From DASYLJ01 sp964432595 (GTDB lineage Bacteria; Desulfobacterota; Binatia; DP-6), in assembly GCA_964432595.1 (NCBI GenBank), contig CAYSOF010000019.1:62001-126000 (forward strand): a stretch of DNA of 64,000 nt. Direction: 5' to 3'. This document shows, one piece after another, positions 31,687-40,758 of this stretch (position 1 is its first letter; every line of letters begins with the position of its first letter). The notes below the pieces were generated by a model that made no database searches, was not told where the DNA came from, and was given only the letters and a program-made list of their open reading frames with translations. Made by a program: the position numbers and the translations under genes.

Positions 31687-32211
31687 GTGGAAGCCGACGC
31701 CACGCCGTGGCTGCTCGCCACCGTGCCGGGGGCGATCATCGGCGCGGTGCTGCTCGCGGGCGCGATCCGCGGCCTCGTGCGCGCGCTCCGCGTGGAGACG
31801 CTCGCCCGGCTGCGCGTCGTCGCCGAGCAGCCGTTCACGCTCCCCGCGCCCGGCCCCGTCGTGCTGCACGTCGAAGGGCCGCTCGGGACCACGAAGTTCG
31901 CCGCGCTCGACTTCACGGTGATCGGGCCCGACGGGGCCGCGCGGCCGACGCACGCGATCGTCTTCCGGCGGAACAGCACGACGCTCGGCGGCACGACGCA
32001 GCTGGCGCTGCGCCGCTTCGATGGCAGCAGCGCGGGATCGCACGCGCTGCGCATCGGTGGCATCGATCCGGGCACCGACTACGACGGCTGCGCGATCCTG
32101 CTCACCCGGCCGACGGGCGCGTTGCTGCCACTGTGGATCGCCGGGACCGTTGCCGGCGCGCTGCTCCTGCTCGGCGGCCTCGTCGGCTCGATCCTGCTGC
32201 TGGCCGCCTAA
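31687..32211 (+). CDS. Membrane protein with two terminal helices and a beta-rich loop
   Basis: The protein has 174 residues from a GTG at 31687, two bases after the cyclase stop. Helix 1 (PWLLATVPGAIIGAVLLAGA) and helix 2 (LWIAGTVAGALLLLGGLVGS) bracket about 100 residues of beta character (PFTLPAPGPVVLHVEGPLGT; ALDFTVIGPDGAARPTH; HALRIGGIDPGTDYDGCAIL). The layout recalls GIDE/E3-like or DUF3592-type membrane proteins, but I do not recognise the family. Likely co-transcribed with the cyclase. Overlaps the convergent ankyrin gene by four bases. Confidence 0.65.
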   Translation: MEADATPWLLATVPGAIIGAVLLAGAIRGLVRALRVETLARLRVVAEQPFTLPAPGPVVLHVEGPLGTTKFAALDFTVIGPDGAARPTHAIVFRRNSTTLGGTTQLALRRFDGSSAGSHALRIGGIDPGTDYDGCAILLTRPTGALLPLWIAGTVAGALLLLGGLVGSILLLAA

Positions 32212-33560
32212 CTCTTCCCGAACAGGCGGCGCACGCGGCCGAGGAGGCCCGACGCAGCGCGCGTTCCGCCGTGCCGCCGCAGCGTCGCGATGAGCGCCCG
32301 GTGCGCATCGCCCTCGGGTCCCTGCTGATCGGGCTGCATCTCGACGAGGTCGAGCGGCGTGGCGTTGGTCGGCAGGGTGCCCGCGTCCGGCCACACGCAT
32401 TCGGCGGTGGTGCGCGCGTTGACGTCGGCGCCGGCGGCGATCAGGCGATCCACGATCGGCGTCGCGCCCGCGAGCGCCGCGGCGTGCAGCGGCGTCAGCC
32501 CCGCCGTGTTGCGGCCGCGCGCGTCCGCGCCGGCGCCGAGCAGCACGTCGATGCGCGCGAGCGCGTCGTCGCCCTGCACGGCCAGGTGCAGCGGCGTGTC
32601 GCCGGCCGCGTCGTGCGCGTCGACGGCGAGGCCGGCATCGAGCAACAAGCGAAGCGTTTCCGGACGCCCGGTCGCCGCGGCCTGGTGCAATGCGGTGCGG
32701 CCGTCGTTTCGCGCCGCGTTGCGATCGGCACCGCGGGAGAGCAGCAGCGCCAGCATCTCCTCGTGCTCGACGGCGGCCAGCAGTGGCGTCGTACCATCGG
32801 CCGTGCGCGCCTCCAGATCGGCGCCGCGATCGAGCAATAGCCCGGCGACGATCGTGGTGTCGCGCTGCGTGGCGAGATGGAGCGGCGTCGCGCCCGTCGC
32901 GTCGCGCGCGTCCAGCGCGGCGCCGTGGGCCAACAGCACGTCGAGGATCGCAGCGGGCTCCTCCGGCGCGATCGTCGGGCGCTCCGCGAGGGCATGCAGC
33001 GGCGTGGCGCCGTCGGCGTCGGTGGCCGCGACGTCGAGCCCGCGCGCGAGGAGCGCCGTCACCACGTCGGGCGCCTGTCCGCGGACGGCCACGTGAAGCA
33101 ACGTGCCGCCACGGGCATCGCGCGCGCCGACGTCGGCACCGAGCGCGAGCAGCCGCTGCACCAGCGCGGCGCGCGCGGCCGGCTGGCGGCCACGCTCCGC
33201 CGTGGCGAGCTCGAGCGCCGTGCGCCCCGCGTCGTCGCGCGCGTCGATGCGCGCACCGCGGTCGACGAGCCACCCGGCCGCCTCGTCGCGTCCCTCGACG
33301 ATGGCATGGTGCAGCGGCGTCGCACCGCCGGGACCGCGCGCGTCGAGCGCCACGCCGTTCCGCGCGAGCAGCTCGGCGACGGCGAGCGCGCCGGGCATCG
33401 GGCCGAGCAGCGCGCGGTGGAGCAGCGTCGGTCCACCGGCTTCGACCGCCGGCGTCCACCCCGCGGCGCGCAGCCGCGCGATCAGCGCCGCCACGGCTGG
33501 CGCCTCGCCGCGCTCCACCGCCGCCGTCAGGTCGCTCGCCAGCGCCGTCGTGTCCGTCAT
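32208..33560 (-). CDS. Ankyrin-repeat protein
   Basis: The protein has 450 residues; ATG at 33560 with GGGGAG upstream. About ten ankyrin units follow one another, each with TPLHxA...LLxxGAD spacing: GGATPLHHAIVEGRDEAAGW, GGTLLHVAVRGQAPDVVTAL, TGATPLHLATQRDTTIVAGL, DGTTPLLAAVEHEEMLALLL, DGRTALHQAAATGRPETLRL, AGLTPLHAAALAGATPIVDR. There is no signal peptide or other domain, only a basic C-terminal tail (GLLGRVRRLFGKS). Probably an intracellular interaction protein; partner unknown. Confidence 0.88.
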   Translation of the reverse strand: MTDTTALASDLTAAVERGEAPAVAALIARLRAAGWTPAVEAGGPTLLHRALLGPMPGALAVAELLARNGVALDARGPGGATPLHHAIVEGRDEAAGWLVDRGARIDARDDAGRTALELATAERGRQPAARAALVQRLLALGADVGARDARGGTLLHVAVRGQAPDVVTALLARGLDVAATDADGATPLHALAERPTIAPEEPAAILDVLLAHGAALDARDATGATPLHLATQRDTTIVAGLLLDRGADLEARTADGTTPLLAAVEHEEMLALLLSRGADRNAARNDGRTALHQAAATGRPETLRLLLDAGLAVDAHDAAGDTPLHLAVQGDDALARIDVLLGAGADARGRNTAGLTPLHAAALAGATPIVDRLIAAGADVNARTTAECVWPDAGTLPTNATPLDLVEMQPDQQGPEGDAHRALIATLRRHGGTRAASGLLGRVRRLFGKS

Positions 33561-33597
33561 CGTCTCCCCGTCTCCACTACCGTGCGCATGCGCGCCG

Positions 33598-33626
33598 TAC
33601 ATACGTCGCGCGCGGCCGGCGTCCAA
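33598..33626 (-). promoter_or_regulatory. Candidate promoter of the ankyrin gene
   Basis: Minus strand TTGGAC (33626-33621), 17-base spacer, TATGTA (33603-33598), leader of about 37 bases with GGGGAG before the ATG. Confidence 0.4.
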
Positions 33627-33649
33627 GGGCCGCGCGCAGGGAAGCGCAA

Positions 33650-33679
33650 TTGACCGTCGCGACGGAGCGGGCCTATGGT
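33650..33679 (+). promoter_or_regulatory. Leaderless promoter of the esterase gene
   Basis: TTGACC (33650-33655), 18-base spacer, TATGGT (33674-33679), eight bases to the ATG at 33688. No Shine-Dalgarno. Confidence 0.55.
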
Positions 33680-33687
33680 GCCCGCCC

Positions 33688-34608
<921 letters not shown>

Positions 34609-34663
34609 CGACGGCCCGCTCTCCCCTGGCAGGCGCCATGGCGCGCCGCCCTCTTGACTCGAA

Positions 34664-34685
34664 CGCGAACGGCCACAGGTTCGCG
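34664..34685. promoter_or_regulatory. CGCGAAC-N8-GTTCGCG inverted repeat before the Hsp20 pair
   Basis: Perfect 7-bp arms (34664-34670, 34679-34685) just downstream of a TTGACT (34654-34659) and 34 bases before the first Hsp20 ATG. It is placed where a heat-shock repressor could act. It does not match CIRCE or HAIR consensus sequences. Confidence 0.4.
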
Positions 34686-34719
34686 GGCGAATCGAAGTCC
34701 GTCCCCAAGGAGGAGAGCC

Positions 34720-35154
34720 ATGCTGTTGTCCAATCCGTTCAACGACCTGCTCCGGCTCCAGAGCGAGCTCGAGCACCTGCTCAACCGACCGGCCCCCGGC
34801 TATCAGTTGGGGACGTCCGGTGCCGGCGGCGTCTTTCCGCCGGTGAACGTCTTCCGCAACGCCGAGGGCGTGGTGATTCGCGCCGAGCTCCCGGGCCTCA
34901 AGCCCGAGGACATCACGGTGACCAGCGAGCGACGCCGCCTCACCATCAGCGGCGAGCGCAAGCCCGACCACAGCGAGGGCGGCGCGTTCCACCGTCGCGA
35001 GCGGTCGGTGGGTCGCTTCTCGCGATCCGTCGTGCTGCCGGAAGACCTCGACACCGAGCGCGCGAACGCCCAGTTCCGCGACGGCGTCATGACGATCACG
35101 ATTCCGCTCGCCGAGGCCGCGAAGCCCCGCACCATCACGGTCAATGCCGCCTGA
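34720..35154 (+). CDS. Hsp20/alpha-crystallin family small heat-shock protein
   Basis: The protein has 144 residues with a strong AAGGAGGAG ribosome site. N-terminal MLLSNPFNDLLRLQSELEHL, then the alpha-crystallin domain (about 42-140): VNVFRNAEGVVIRAELPGLK, VTSERRRLTISGERKPD, GRFSRSVVLPEDLDTERANA and FRDGVMTITIPLAEAAKPRT. It holds unfolding proteins in oligomers. 13 bases separate it from a second Hsp20 gene, so the two form an operon. Confidence 0.93.
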   Translation: MLLSNPFNDLLRLQSELEHLLNRPAPGYQLGTSGAGGVFPPVNVFRNAEGVVIRAELPGLKPEDITVTSERRRLTISGERKPDHSEGGAFHRRERSVGRFSRSVVLPEDLDTERANAQFRDGVMTITIPLAEAAKPRTITVNAA

Positions 35155-35167
35155 GGAGAAGCCAACC

Positions 35168-35575
35168 ATGACGACACAGGAACTCGCCGCCAAGGAGAAG
35201 CAGGAGCTGCAGGATCGCGAGCAGCGCACGCGCGCCGGCCGCACCTTCGTTCCCGACGTCGACATTCGTGAGGACGAGCAGGCCCTGTGGCTGTGGGCCG
35301 ACATGCCCGGCGTCTCGCAGGACCGCGTGAACGTGGAGCTCCACGACGACGTGCTCACCGTCGAAGGCGACGTCTCGCCGCAGGACTACACGGGCCTGGC
35401 GCCCGTCTACACCGAGTACAACGTCGGCAACTTCGTCCGCCGCTTCACGCTGCCGCACGCGCAGAACTTCGACCGCGACAACATCAGCGCACGCCTCGTC
35501 AACGGCGTGCTCGAGGTGAAGCTCCCGAAGGCCGAGAAGGCCAAGCCGCGACGCATCCCGATCAGCGTCAACTGA
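35168..35575 (+). CDS. Hsp20/alpha-crystallin family small heat-shock protein (second copy)
   Basis: The protein has 135 residues with TGAGGAGA upstream. A helical N-terminus (QELAAKEKQELQDREQRTRA) is followed by FVPDVDIREDEQALWLWADM, PGVSQDRVNVELHDDVLTVE, NFVRRFTLPHAQNFDRDNIS and NGVLEVKLPKAEKAKPRRIP. This sequence class, with the ELAAKEKQE start, normally pairs with a class like the preceding gene, suggesting hetero-oligomers. A hairpin terminator follows. Confidence 0.92.
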   Translation: MTTQELAAKEKQELQDREQRTRAGRTFVPDVDIREDEQALWLWADMPGVSQDRVNVELHDDVLTVEGDVSPQDYTGLAPVYTEYNVGNFVRRFTLPHAQNFDRDNISARLVNGVLEVKLPKAEKAKPRRIPISVN

Positions 35576-35582
35576 CGCCCCG

Positions 35583-35618
35583 CCGCGGCGGGATGAGGTG
35601 CACATCATCCCGCTGCGG
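35583..35618 (+). terminator. Hairpin terminator after the Hsp20 pair
   Basis: Fourteen-bp arms with a single mismatch, CCGCGGCGGGATGA (35583-35596) and TCATCCCGCTGCGG (35605-35618), with an 8-base loop. No U-tract. Confidence 0.6.
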
Positions 35619-35630
35619 CCCTCCGTTCGG

Positions 35631-35660
35631 TTGACGCCCGCGACGGGCCCCGCCTATGTT
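35631..35660 (+). promoter_or_regulatory. Leaderless promoter of the SDR-APH operon
   Basis: TTGACG (35631-35636), 18-base spacer, TATGTT (35655-35660), eight bases to the ATG at 35669. The spacing is the same as at 33650. Confidence 0.55.
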
Positions 35661-35668
35661 CCGCGCCG

Positions 35669-36460
35669 ATGGGTCGGCTCGCGGGCAAGGTGGCGATCGT
35701 CACCGGCGGTGCTTCCGGCATCGGCGCCGCCACGCTCCGACGGTTCGCACGCGAAGGCGCGTGCGTCGTCTGCGCCGACCTCGACGACGAACGCGGTGAA
35801 GCGCTCGCTGCGGACATCGTCGCCGGCGGCGGCCGGGCGATACATCGTCACACCGACGTCGGCGTCCTCGCCGATCTGGAGGCGACGGTCGCCGCTGCCG
35901 TCGCGCAGTTCGGCGGGCTCGACGTCATGCACAACAACGCCGCCTGGACGGGCGGCGGCTACGTCGGCGACATCGATCCCACCATCTGGGACCAGAGCAT
36001 CCGTGTGATGCTCACCGGCGTGTTCTACGGCACGCGCGCCGCCCTGCCCGCCCTGCTCGAGCGCGGCGGCGGGTCGATCATCACGACGTCGTCGATCGAG
36101 GGCATGGTCGCGGAGGTGCTGGCCGCGCCCTACAACACGGCGAAGGCGGGCGTCATCAACCTGATGCGCACCGTCGCCGTCGAGTACGGCCGGCGGAACA
36201 TCCGCGCCAACTGCATCTGCCCCGGCGTCGTCGACACGCCGCTCTTCGCCCAGGTGCTCGGCTTCGCGCCGAAGTCGCGCGATCAGATCGCCGCCGAGCA
36301 CGCGCTGGGCCGGCTGTTGCAGCCCGACGAGATCGCCAACGTCGCGCTGTTCCTCGCCAGCGACGAATCGTCGGCCGTCACGGGCGCGGCCCTCGTCGTC
36401 GACGGCGGACTGACCTGCCGGTCGCCCATCACGGGTTTCCCGGCGTACGGAGAGCCCTGA
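35669..36460 (+). CDS. SDR-family oxidoreductase (classical)
   Basis: The protein has 263 residues, MGRLAGKVAIVTGGASGIGA. Asp-ending beta 2 (VVCADLDDERGEAL) suggests NAD. NNAA (DVMHNNAAWTG), Ser in TTSSIEGMV and YNTAK in APYNTAKAGVINLM are present, then CPGVVDTPLF and the final VVDGGLTCRS. A complete catalytic tetrad. First gene of a five-gene operon with an APH-like kinase, a CrtC-like protein, a SnoaL-like protein and an LLM enzyme, probably one catabolic pathway. Confidence 0.88.
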   Translation: MGRLAGKVAIVTGGASGIGAATLRRFAREGACVVCADLDDERGEALAADIVAGGGRAIHRHTDVGVLADLEATVAAAVAQFGGLDVMHNNAAWTGGGYVGDIDPTIWDQSIRVMLTGVFYGTRAALPALLERGGGSIITTSSIEGMVAEVLAAPYNTAKAGVINLMRTVAVEYGRRNIRANCICPGVVDTPLFAQVLGFAPKSRDQIAAEHALGRLLQPDEIANVALFLASDESSAVTGAALVVDGGLTCRSPITGFPAYGEP

Positions 36461-36462
36461 GC

Positions 36463-37845
36463 ATGCTCGGACGACAGCGCGACCTCGACGCGGTGCACGC
36501 CACGCTGACGCGCTGGCTGGCGACGAAGCTGCCCGGCGCGCGCGACGTCACGCTGTCCGCGTTCCGCACGCCGAAGGCCGGCGTGTCGAACGAGACGTTC
36601 CTCTTCGAGGCGACGTACCGGCAGGACGGCGCCGAGCGGCACGAGCGGCTCGTCGCGCGCCTGCAGCCGACCGACTTCCTGGTCTTCCCGGAGTACGACC
36701 TCCGCGCGCAGTACACGATCATGGAGCGGCTCGCCGCGACGGCCGTGCCGGTGCCTCACGTGCGCTGGCTCGAAACCGACCCGACGGTCCTCGGCAGCGC
36801 GTTCTACGTGATGGACGCGATCGACGGCCAGGTGCCGTCGGAGGTGCCGTCGTACCACGTGTTCGGCTGGGTACGTGACGCGGAGCCCGCGCGCCGTCCG
36901 CAGATCTACTGGAACGGCCTCGAGGCAATGGCGCGCGTGCACGCGGTCGACTGGCGGTCGCACGGCCTCGACTTCCTCGGCGTCCCCGGACCCGGCGCCG
37001 ACCCGATCACGCGCCAGCTCGACTACTACGAGCGCTTCCTCCGTTGGGTGTGCGAGGACGGACCGCCGCAGCCGACCCTGGAAGCCGGCCTCGCGTGGCT
37101 GCGCGCGAACGCGTTCACGCCGCGGCGGGTCGCGCTCTGCTGGGGCGACTCGCGGATGCCGAATCTCATGTTCCGCGACGATCGCGTCGTCGCCGTCCTC
37201 GACTGGGAGATGGCCTGGCTCGGCGACCCCGAGAGCGACCTCGGGTGGTGGTGCTTCCTCGACTGGGCGAACAACGAAGGCTATGGCGCGCCCCACCTCG
37301 ACGGCATCCCGTCGAAGGAGGAGACGATCGCGCGCTACGCAGAGCTCACGGGGCATCCCGTCGAGCACGCGCACTGGCACGAGGCGTTCGCGGCGTTCCG
37401 CTACGGCGTCATCATGGCGCGCGTCGCGACCCGCCTGGAAGCCATCGGCGCGACGATCCCGTCGCCCGACTTCGCGACGAACAACGTGCCGACGCAGGCG
37501 CTGGCCCGTCTGCTCGACCTGCCGCCGCCGGGCGACGCGCACATGTCGACCACGCTCGGCACGCGCGACGCCGACGCGCCGGTGCGCCTGCAGTTCAACC
37601 TCACCGGCGTAGACGACGGCGACTGGTACGTCGTCATCCACGACGGCCACGGGACGCGGCACGACGGCGTCGTCGAAGCGCCCGATGCGACGCTCAGCGC
37701 GACGCATGCCGACTGGCGCGCCGTCCAGACCGGTGCGCTCGACCGCCTCGCCGCTTACATGGACGGGAAGATCCGGATCGAAGGCGACCTCACGCTCTTC
37801 ATGCTCCACGAGGAGCTCATCAACCGCCTGGGGCAGAAGGACTGA
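36463..37845 (+). CDS. APH-like phosphotransferase fused to SCP2-type domain
   Basis: The protein has 460 residues. Residues about 25-330 form an aminoglycoside-phosphotransferase fold, ACAD10/11 type: KAGVSNETFLFEATYRQDG, ERLVARLQPTDFLVFPEYDL, a Brenner-like CWGDSRMPNLMFRD (HxD His is Trp; Asp and Asn kept) and VVAVLDWEMAWLGDPESDLG (metal DxD). Residues about 355-460 read as an SCP2-like sterol-binding fold (VRLQFNLTGVDDGDWYVVIH, DGVVEAPDATLSATHADWRA, LAAYMDGKIRIEGDLTLFM). ACAD11-type kinases phosphorylate 4-hydroxyacyl-CoAs. The SCP2 fusion suggests presentation of a lipid or acyl-CoA substrate. Confidence 0.82.
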   Translation: MLGRQRDLDAVHATLTRWLATKLPGARDVTLSAFRTPKAGVSNETFLFEATYRQDGAERHERLVARLQPTDFLVFPEYDLRAQYTIMERLAATAVPVPHVRWLETDPTVLGSAFYVMDAIDGQVPSEVPSYHVFGWVRDAEPARRPQIYWNGLEAMARVHAVDWRSHGLDFLGVPGPGADPITRQLDYYERFLRWVCEDGPPQPTLEAGLAWLRANAFTPRRVALCWGDSRMPNLMFRDDRVVAVLDWEMAWLGDPESDLGWWCFLDWANNEGYGAPHLDGIPSKEETIARYAELTGHPVEHAHWHEAFAAFRYGVIMARVATRLEAIGATIPSPDFATNNVPTQALARLLDLPPPGDAHMSTTLGTRDADAPVRLQFNLTGVDDGDWYVVIHDGHGTRHDGVVEAPDATLSATHADWRAVQTGALDRLAAYMDGKIRIEGDLTLFMLHEELINRLGQKD

Positions 37846-37847
37846 CG

Positions 37848-38735
37848 ATGGCAAGCACGACGCACATGGCGACGCCCGAGGACGATCGGCGGCACACGCC
37901 GGGGCCGAACGCGCTGCCGCTCTGGAGCGAGAGCTACTGGTTCCCGCTCTACGATCCGACCAGCGAGATCGGCGTCGTCTTCCGCGCGGGCATGTACATG
38001 AAGCGCGGCGACGCGAACCTGTACATGTTCATCACGCATCGTGGTCAGCTCGTGCACACGTTCGTCGAGCACCGCGCCGCCGTCCCCGCGATGGAGCCCG
38101 ACGGCTTCTCGGTCGCCGGACTCCGGCTCGAGTGGGAGAAGCCGTGCGAGCAGTTCCGGTTGCGCTACACCAACGGCAACGCCGGCTTCGACCTGCGCTG
38201 GACGGCGATCAGCCCGGTCTACAAGTACCCGCACCCCGAGGACGAGCAGTTTCCCGGCCACATCGAGCAGGGTGGCAAGGTGACGGGCACGGTCACGCTC
38301 GGCGGCGTCGCGCACGAGTTCAACGGCGTCGGGCATCGCGACCACTCGTGGGCGGGCGAGCGCGACTGGAGCAAGTTCCATCGCTGGACGTACCTCTCCG
38401 GCGAATTCGACGACTTCTGGTTCAACGCCGTCCGCATCGATCTCGGCCCGCAGGTCGACATCCGCATCGGCTGCCTGTGGGACGGCAAGGAGCTGATGCC
38501 GCTGCAGCAGGTCGAGATCACGCCGACGCTCGTCGAGGGCGGCACGCGGCAGACCGGCGTCGACTGCCGCATCGTCGACGAGCACGGCCGCGAGCACCAC
38601 ATCACGGGCGAGGTGCTCGTGAACACGGCGGTGTGGATGAACCGCACCGTGCTGAAGGACGCCATCACCCGCTACCGATACAACGGCCAGACGGGCTACG
38701 GCATCCACGAGCACGGCTTCATCGAGGACGAATGA
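37848..38735 (+). CDS. CrtC/hydroxyneurosporene-synthase-like beta protein (DUF7064/7065 type)
   Basis: The protein has 295 residues, two bases after the kinase stop. Beta-rich, with HRDHSWAGERDWSKFHRWTY as the diagnostic lipocalin-like segment, plus NLYMFITHRGQLVHTFVEHR, LRLEWEKPCEQFRLRYTN and VTGTVTLGGVAHEFNGVG. This family is found beside ACAD-type kinases and SDRs in sterol, terpenoid and polycyclic degradation islands. Fold relatives hydrate or isomerise carotenoids. Function here is unknown. ATGA overlap with the next gene. Confidence 0.7.
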   Translation: MASTTHMATPEDDRRHTPGPNALPLWSESYWFPLYDPTSEIGVVFRAGMYMKRGDANLYMFITHRGQLVHTFVEHRAAVPAMEPDGFSVAGLRLEWEKPCEQFRLRYTNGNAGFDLRWTAISPVYKYPHPEDEQFPGHIEQGGKVTGTVTLGGVAHEFNGVGHRDHSWAGERDWSKFHRWTYLSGEFDDFWFNAVRIDLGPQVDIRIGCLWDGKELMPLQQVEITPTLVEGGTRQTGVDCRIVDEHGREHHITGEVLVNTAVWMNRTVLKDAITRYRYNGQTGYGIHEHGFIEDE

Positions 38736-39181
38736 CCGACGACGGCCTTCGCGCGCTGCGCGATCGGGCGGCCATCCAGGATCTGGTCACGCGCTACTTC
38801 CTGGCGTGCGATCGCCGCGACTTCGACACGGTCGCCGCCTGCTTCACCGACGACGCCGTGCTCGACTACGGCGTCTTCCGGGGCGATCGCGATCACGTCG
38901 TCGACTGCATCCGCCGCGGCCTCTCGTTCTTCATCCACACGATGCACTTCGGCGGCAACGTCCTCGTCACGCTCGACGGCGTCGACGCCGCGCGCTGTGA
39001 GAGCTACGCCGTCTGCTACCACCGCGTGGCGTCGGGCGACGGCTTCGTCGACCGCGTCTGCGCCCTGCACTACCGCGACGCGCTCGTCCGTCGCGACGAC
39101 GCGTGGCGCATCCAGCGGCGCGACGTCACGTTCGTCTGGGAGCGCCTCGACGCGGTGACGCTGCCGCCCGCGCCGCGTTAG
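38732..39181 (+). CDS. SnoaL/NTF2-like nuclear-transport-factor-fold protein
   Basis: The protein has 149 residues with an ATGA overlap. LRDRAAIQDLVTRYFLACDR, RDFDTVAACFTDDAVLDYGV, FFIHTMHFGGNVLVTLDGVD and FVDRVCALHYRDALVRRDDA are the standard strands and helices of SnoaL_4 proteins. The Tyr-Asp and His-containing cavity could catalyse isomerisation or dehydration on a ring substrate. Small-domain partner within the operon. Confidence 0.82.
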   Translation: MTDDGLRALRDRAAIQDLVTRYFLACDRRDFDTVAACFTDDAVLDYGVFRGDRDHVVDCIRRGLSFFIHTMHFGGNVLVTLDGVDAARCESYAVCYHRVASGDGFVDRVCALHYRDALVRRDDAWRIQRRDVTFVWERLDAVTLPPAPR

Positions 39182-39196
39182 GAAGGCGATGACGCC

Positions 39197-40279
39197 ATGA
39201 CCGTCCGCTTCCCCGAGCTCGGCTTCTACACCCTTCCCGGCCGCGTGGCCGACCCGCGGCCGCTGTTCGACGAGGTCCGACAGGGCGAAGCCGTCGGCCT
39301 CGGCTCGGCCTGGATATCCGAACGGCACGACGTGAAGGAAGCCGCGACGCTGTCCGGCGCCGCCGGCGCGATCACGAGCGAGCTGGCCGTCGCCGTCGGC
39401 GTCACCAACCCGAACACGCGGCACCTCATGATGACCGCGGCGGTCGGCTCGACGATGAGCGGCCTCACCGGCGGGCGCTTCGCCCTGGGGCTCGGCCGCG
39501 GCTTCGACATGCGCTCCGACGTCTGGGGCATCCCGCGGGTGACGATCCCCATGCTCGAGGATACCGCCGGGCTGCTCCGCCGCCTGTGGGCCGGCGAGAA
39601 GGTGATGGGTCACGACGGCCCAGCCGGCCGCTTCGCATACCTGAGCCTCGATCACGTCGTCGCCGCGCCGCCGCCGTTGGTCCTCGCGGCGCTCGGGCCA
39701 CGCACGCAACGCCTGGGCGGCCGCGCGTTCGACGGCGTGCTGCTCCATTCGCACTGGACCGATCAGGCCGTCGCCGACTGCGTCGCCCGCGTTCGCACGA
39801 GCGCCGAGAAGGCCGACCGCGATCCGTCGCGCGTGCAGGTGTGGTCGTGCCTCGTGACCGCGTGCGACCTGCCGGAGTCCGTCGAGCTGCGGCACGTCGT
39901 GCGCCGCATGACGACGTACATGCAGATTCCCGGCTACGGCGAGCTGATCGTCGACGCCAACGGCTGGGATCGTGCCGTCCTCGATCGGCTGCGCGCGCAC
40001 CCGCTGCTCGAAGGACGCTTCGCCGACGCGACCGAGTTCACGCTCGACGAGCTGCGCCAGCTGCGCGACGTCTATCCGCCGGAGTGGCTGACGACGAGCA
40101 ACGCCGTCGGCTCCGCGGCGCACTGCGCACGACGCATCTGCGACCAGTTCGACGCGGGCGCCGCCGGCGTCGTCCTGCACGCGAGCTCACCGCAGGAGAT
40201 GCAGGCGCTGCTCGACGCGTACGCCGCCGTCCGGCCGGCGGCCCGTTTCACGGGCCGTTCGCCGGTCCCCGGACGCTAG
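39197..40279 (+). CDS. LLM-class F420-dependent oxidoreductase (TIGR03857-like)
   Basis: The protein has 360 residues; AGGAAGG upstream of the ATG. FPELGFYTLPGRVADPRPLF, EAVGLGSAWISERHDVKEAA, VAVGVTNPNTRHLMMTAAVG, SGLTGGRFALGLGRGFDMRS and VVAAPPPLVLAALGPRTQRL match the F420-binding LLM branch. A late helix segment QFDAGAAGVVLHASSPQEMQ is typical of TIGR03857. Likely reduces or oxidises a ring intermediate of the operon pathway. Overlaps the convergent ferritin-like gene by four bases. Confidence 0.85.
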   Translation: MTVRFPELGFYTLPGRVADPRPLFDEVRQGEAVGLGSAWISERHDVKEAATLSGAAGAITSELAVAVGVTNPNTRHLMMTAAVGSTMSGLTGGRFALGLGRGFDMRSDVWGIPRVTIPMLEDTAGLLRRLWAGEKVMGHDGPAGRFAYLSLDHVVAAPPPLVLAALGPRTQRLGGRAFDGVLLHSHWTDQAVADCVARVRTSAEKADRDPSRVQVWSCLVTACDLPESVELRHVVRRMTTYMQIPGYGELIVDANGWDRAVLDRLRAHPLLEGRFADATEFTLDELRQLRDVYPPEWLTTSNAVGSAAHCARRICDQFDAGAAGVVLHASSPQEMQALLDAYAAVRPAARFTGRSPVPGR

Positions 40280-40758
40280 GCAGGCTTGCCGTCCAGAATG
40301 GCGATCACCTGCGTGACGCGCTCGCCGTGCACCGTCTCCTCGCGGCCGTTCAGCCGCAGGAGACGCTGCACCTCCGGATCGGCTTCGCGGTCCGCCCAGC
40401 GCTGATAGCCGGCGTCGCCGTCGATCTCGCCCTGCACGATCTGCGGGAGCAGCGCGACCGGAATCTCGTCGGGCAGCGGGATCGGGTAGCGGGCATCGTC
40501 CTCGGCGGTCGGCTCGTACGGCCGGCCGAGCTTCACGCCGAGCGCCCGGCGTACGCGCTCCGCGTGTCCGCGCTCCTCGCGGGCGTTCCGGCGTAGCAGA
40601 GCCGCCGCGCGCGGGTCGCCGATACGGTCGGCGATCAGGTTGTAGAAGTCCTCGCCGCTCCGCTCCACACGGTAGAGGAGCCGCATGCCGTCGACGTCGA
40701 GCGTCTCCAGTCCTGCCAGCATCGTGACGGCCGAGAAGAAGTTCGTATCCTCGCTCAT
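40276..40758 (-). CDS. Ferritin-like (rubrerythrin-type) di-iron protein
   Basis: The protein has 160 residues, ATG 40758, overlapping the TetR stop (ATGA). Four-helix-bundle iron ligands are visible as LYRVERSGEDFYNLIADRIG (E), RRNAREERGHAERVRRALG (EExxH), LLPQIVQGEIDGDAGYQRWA (E) and LRLNGREETVHGERVTQVI (EExxH). There is no C-terminal rubredoxin domain. In COG1633-like proteins this site stores iron or reduces peroxide. It is co-expressed with and placed downstream of a TetR repressor whose ligand may be an oxidised lipid or drug. Confidence 0.82.
   Translation of the reverse strand: MSEDTNFFSAVTMLAGLETLDVDGMRLLYRVERSGEDFYNLIADRIGDPRAAALLRRNAREERGHAERVRRALGVKLGRPYEPTAEDDARYPIPLPDEIPVALLPQIVQGEIDGDAGYQRWADREADPEVQRLLRLNGREETVHGERVTQVIAILDGKPA

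Noticed and set aside
28186..33459. About 1750-codon minus-strand frame
   Set aside because: Shadow of the SDR, propeller, cyclase and ankyrin genes in other frames; no consistent domain.
35597..35604. CIRCE or HAIR heat-shock element near the Hsp20 pair
   Set aside because: The inverted repeats found (34664-34685 and 35583-35618) do not match those consensus sequences; the second is a terminator.
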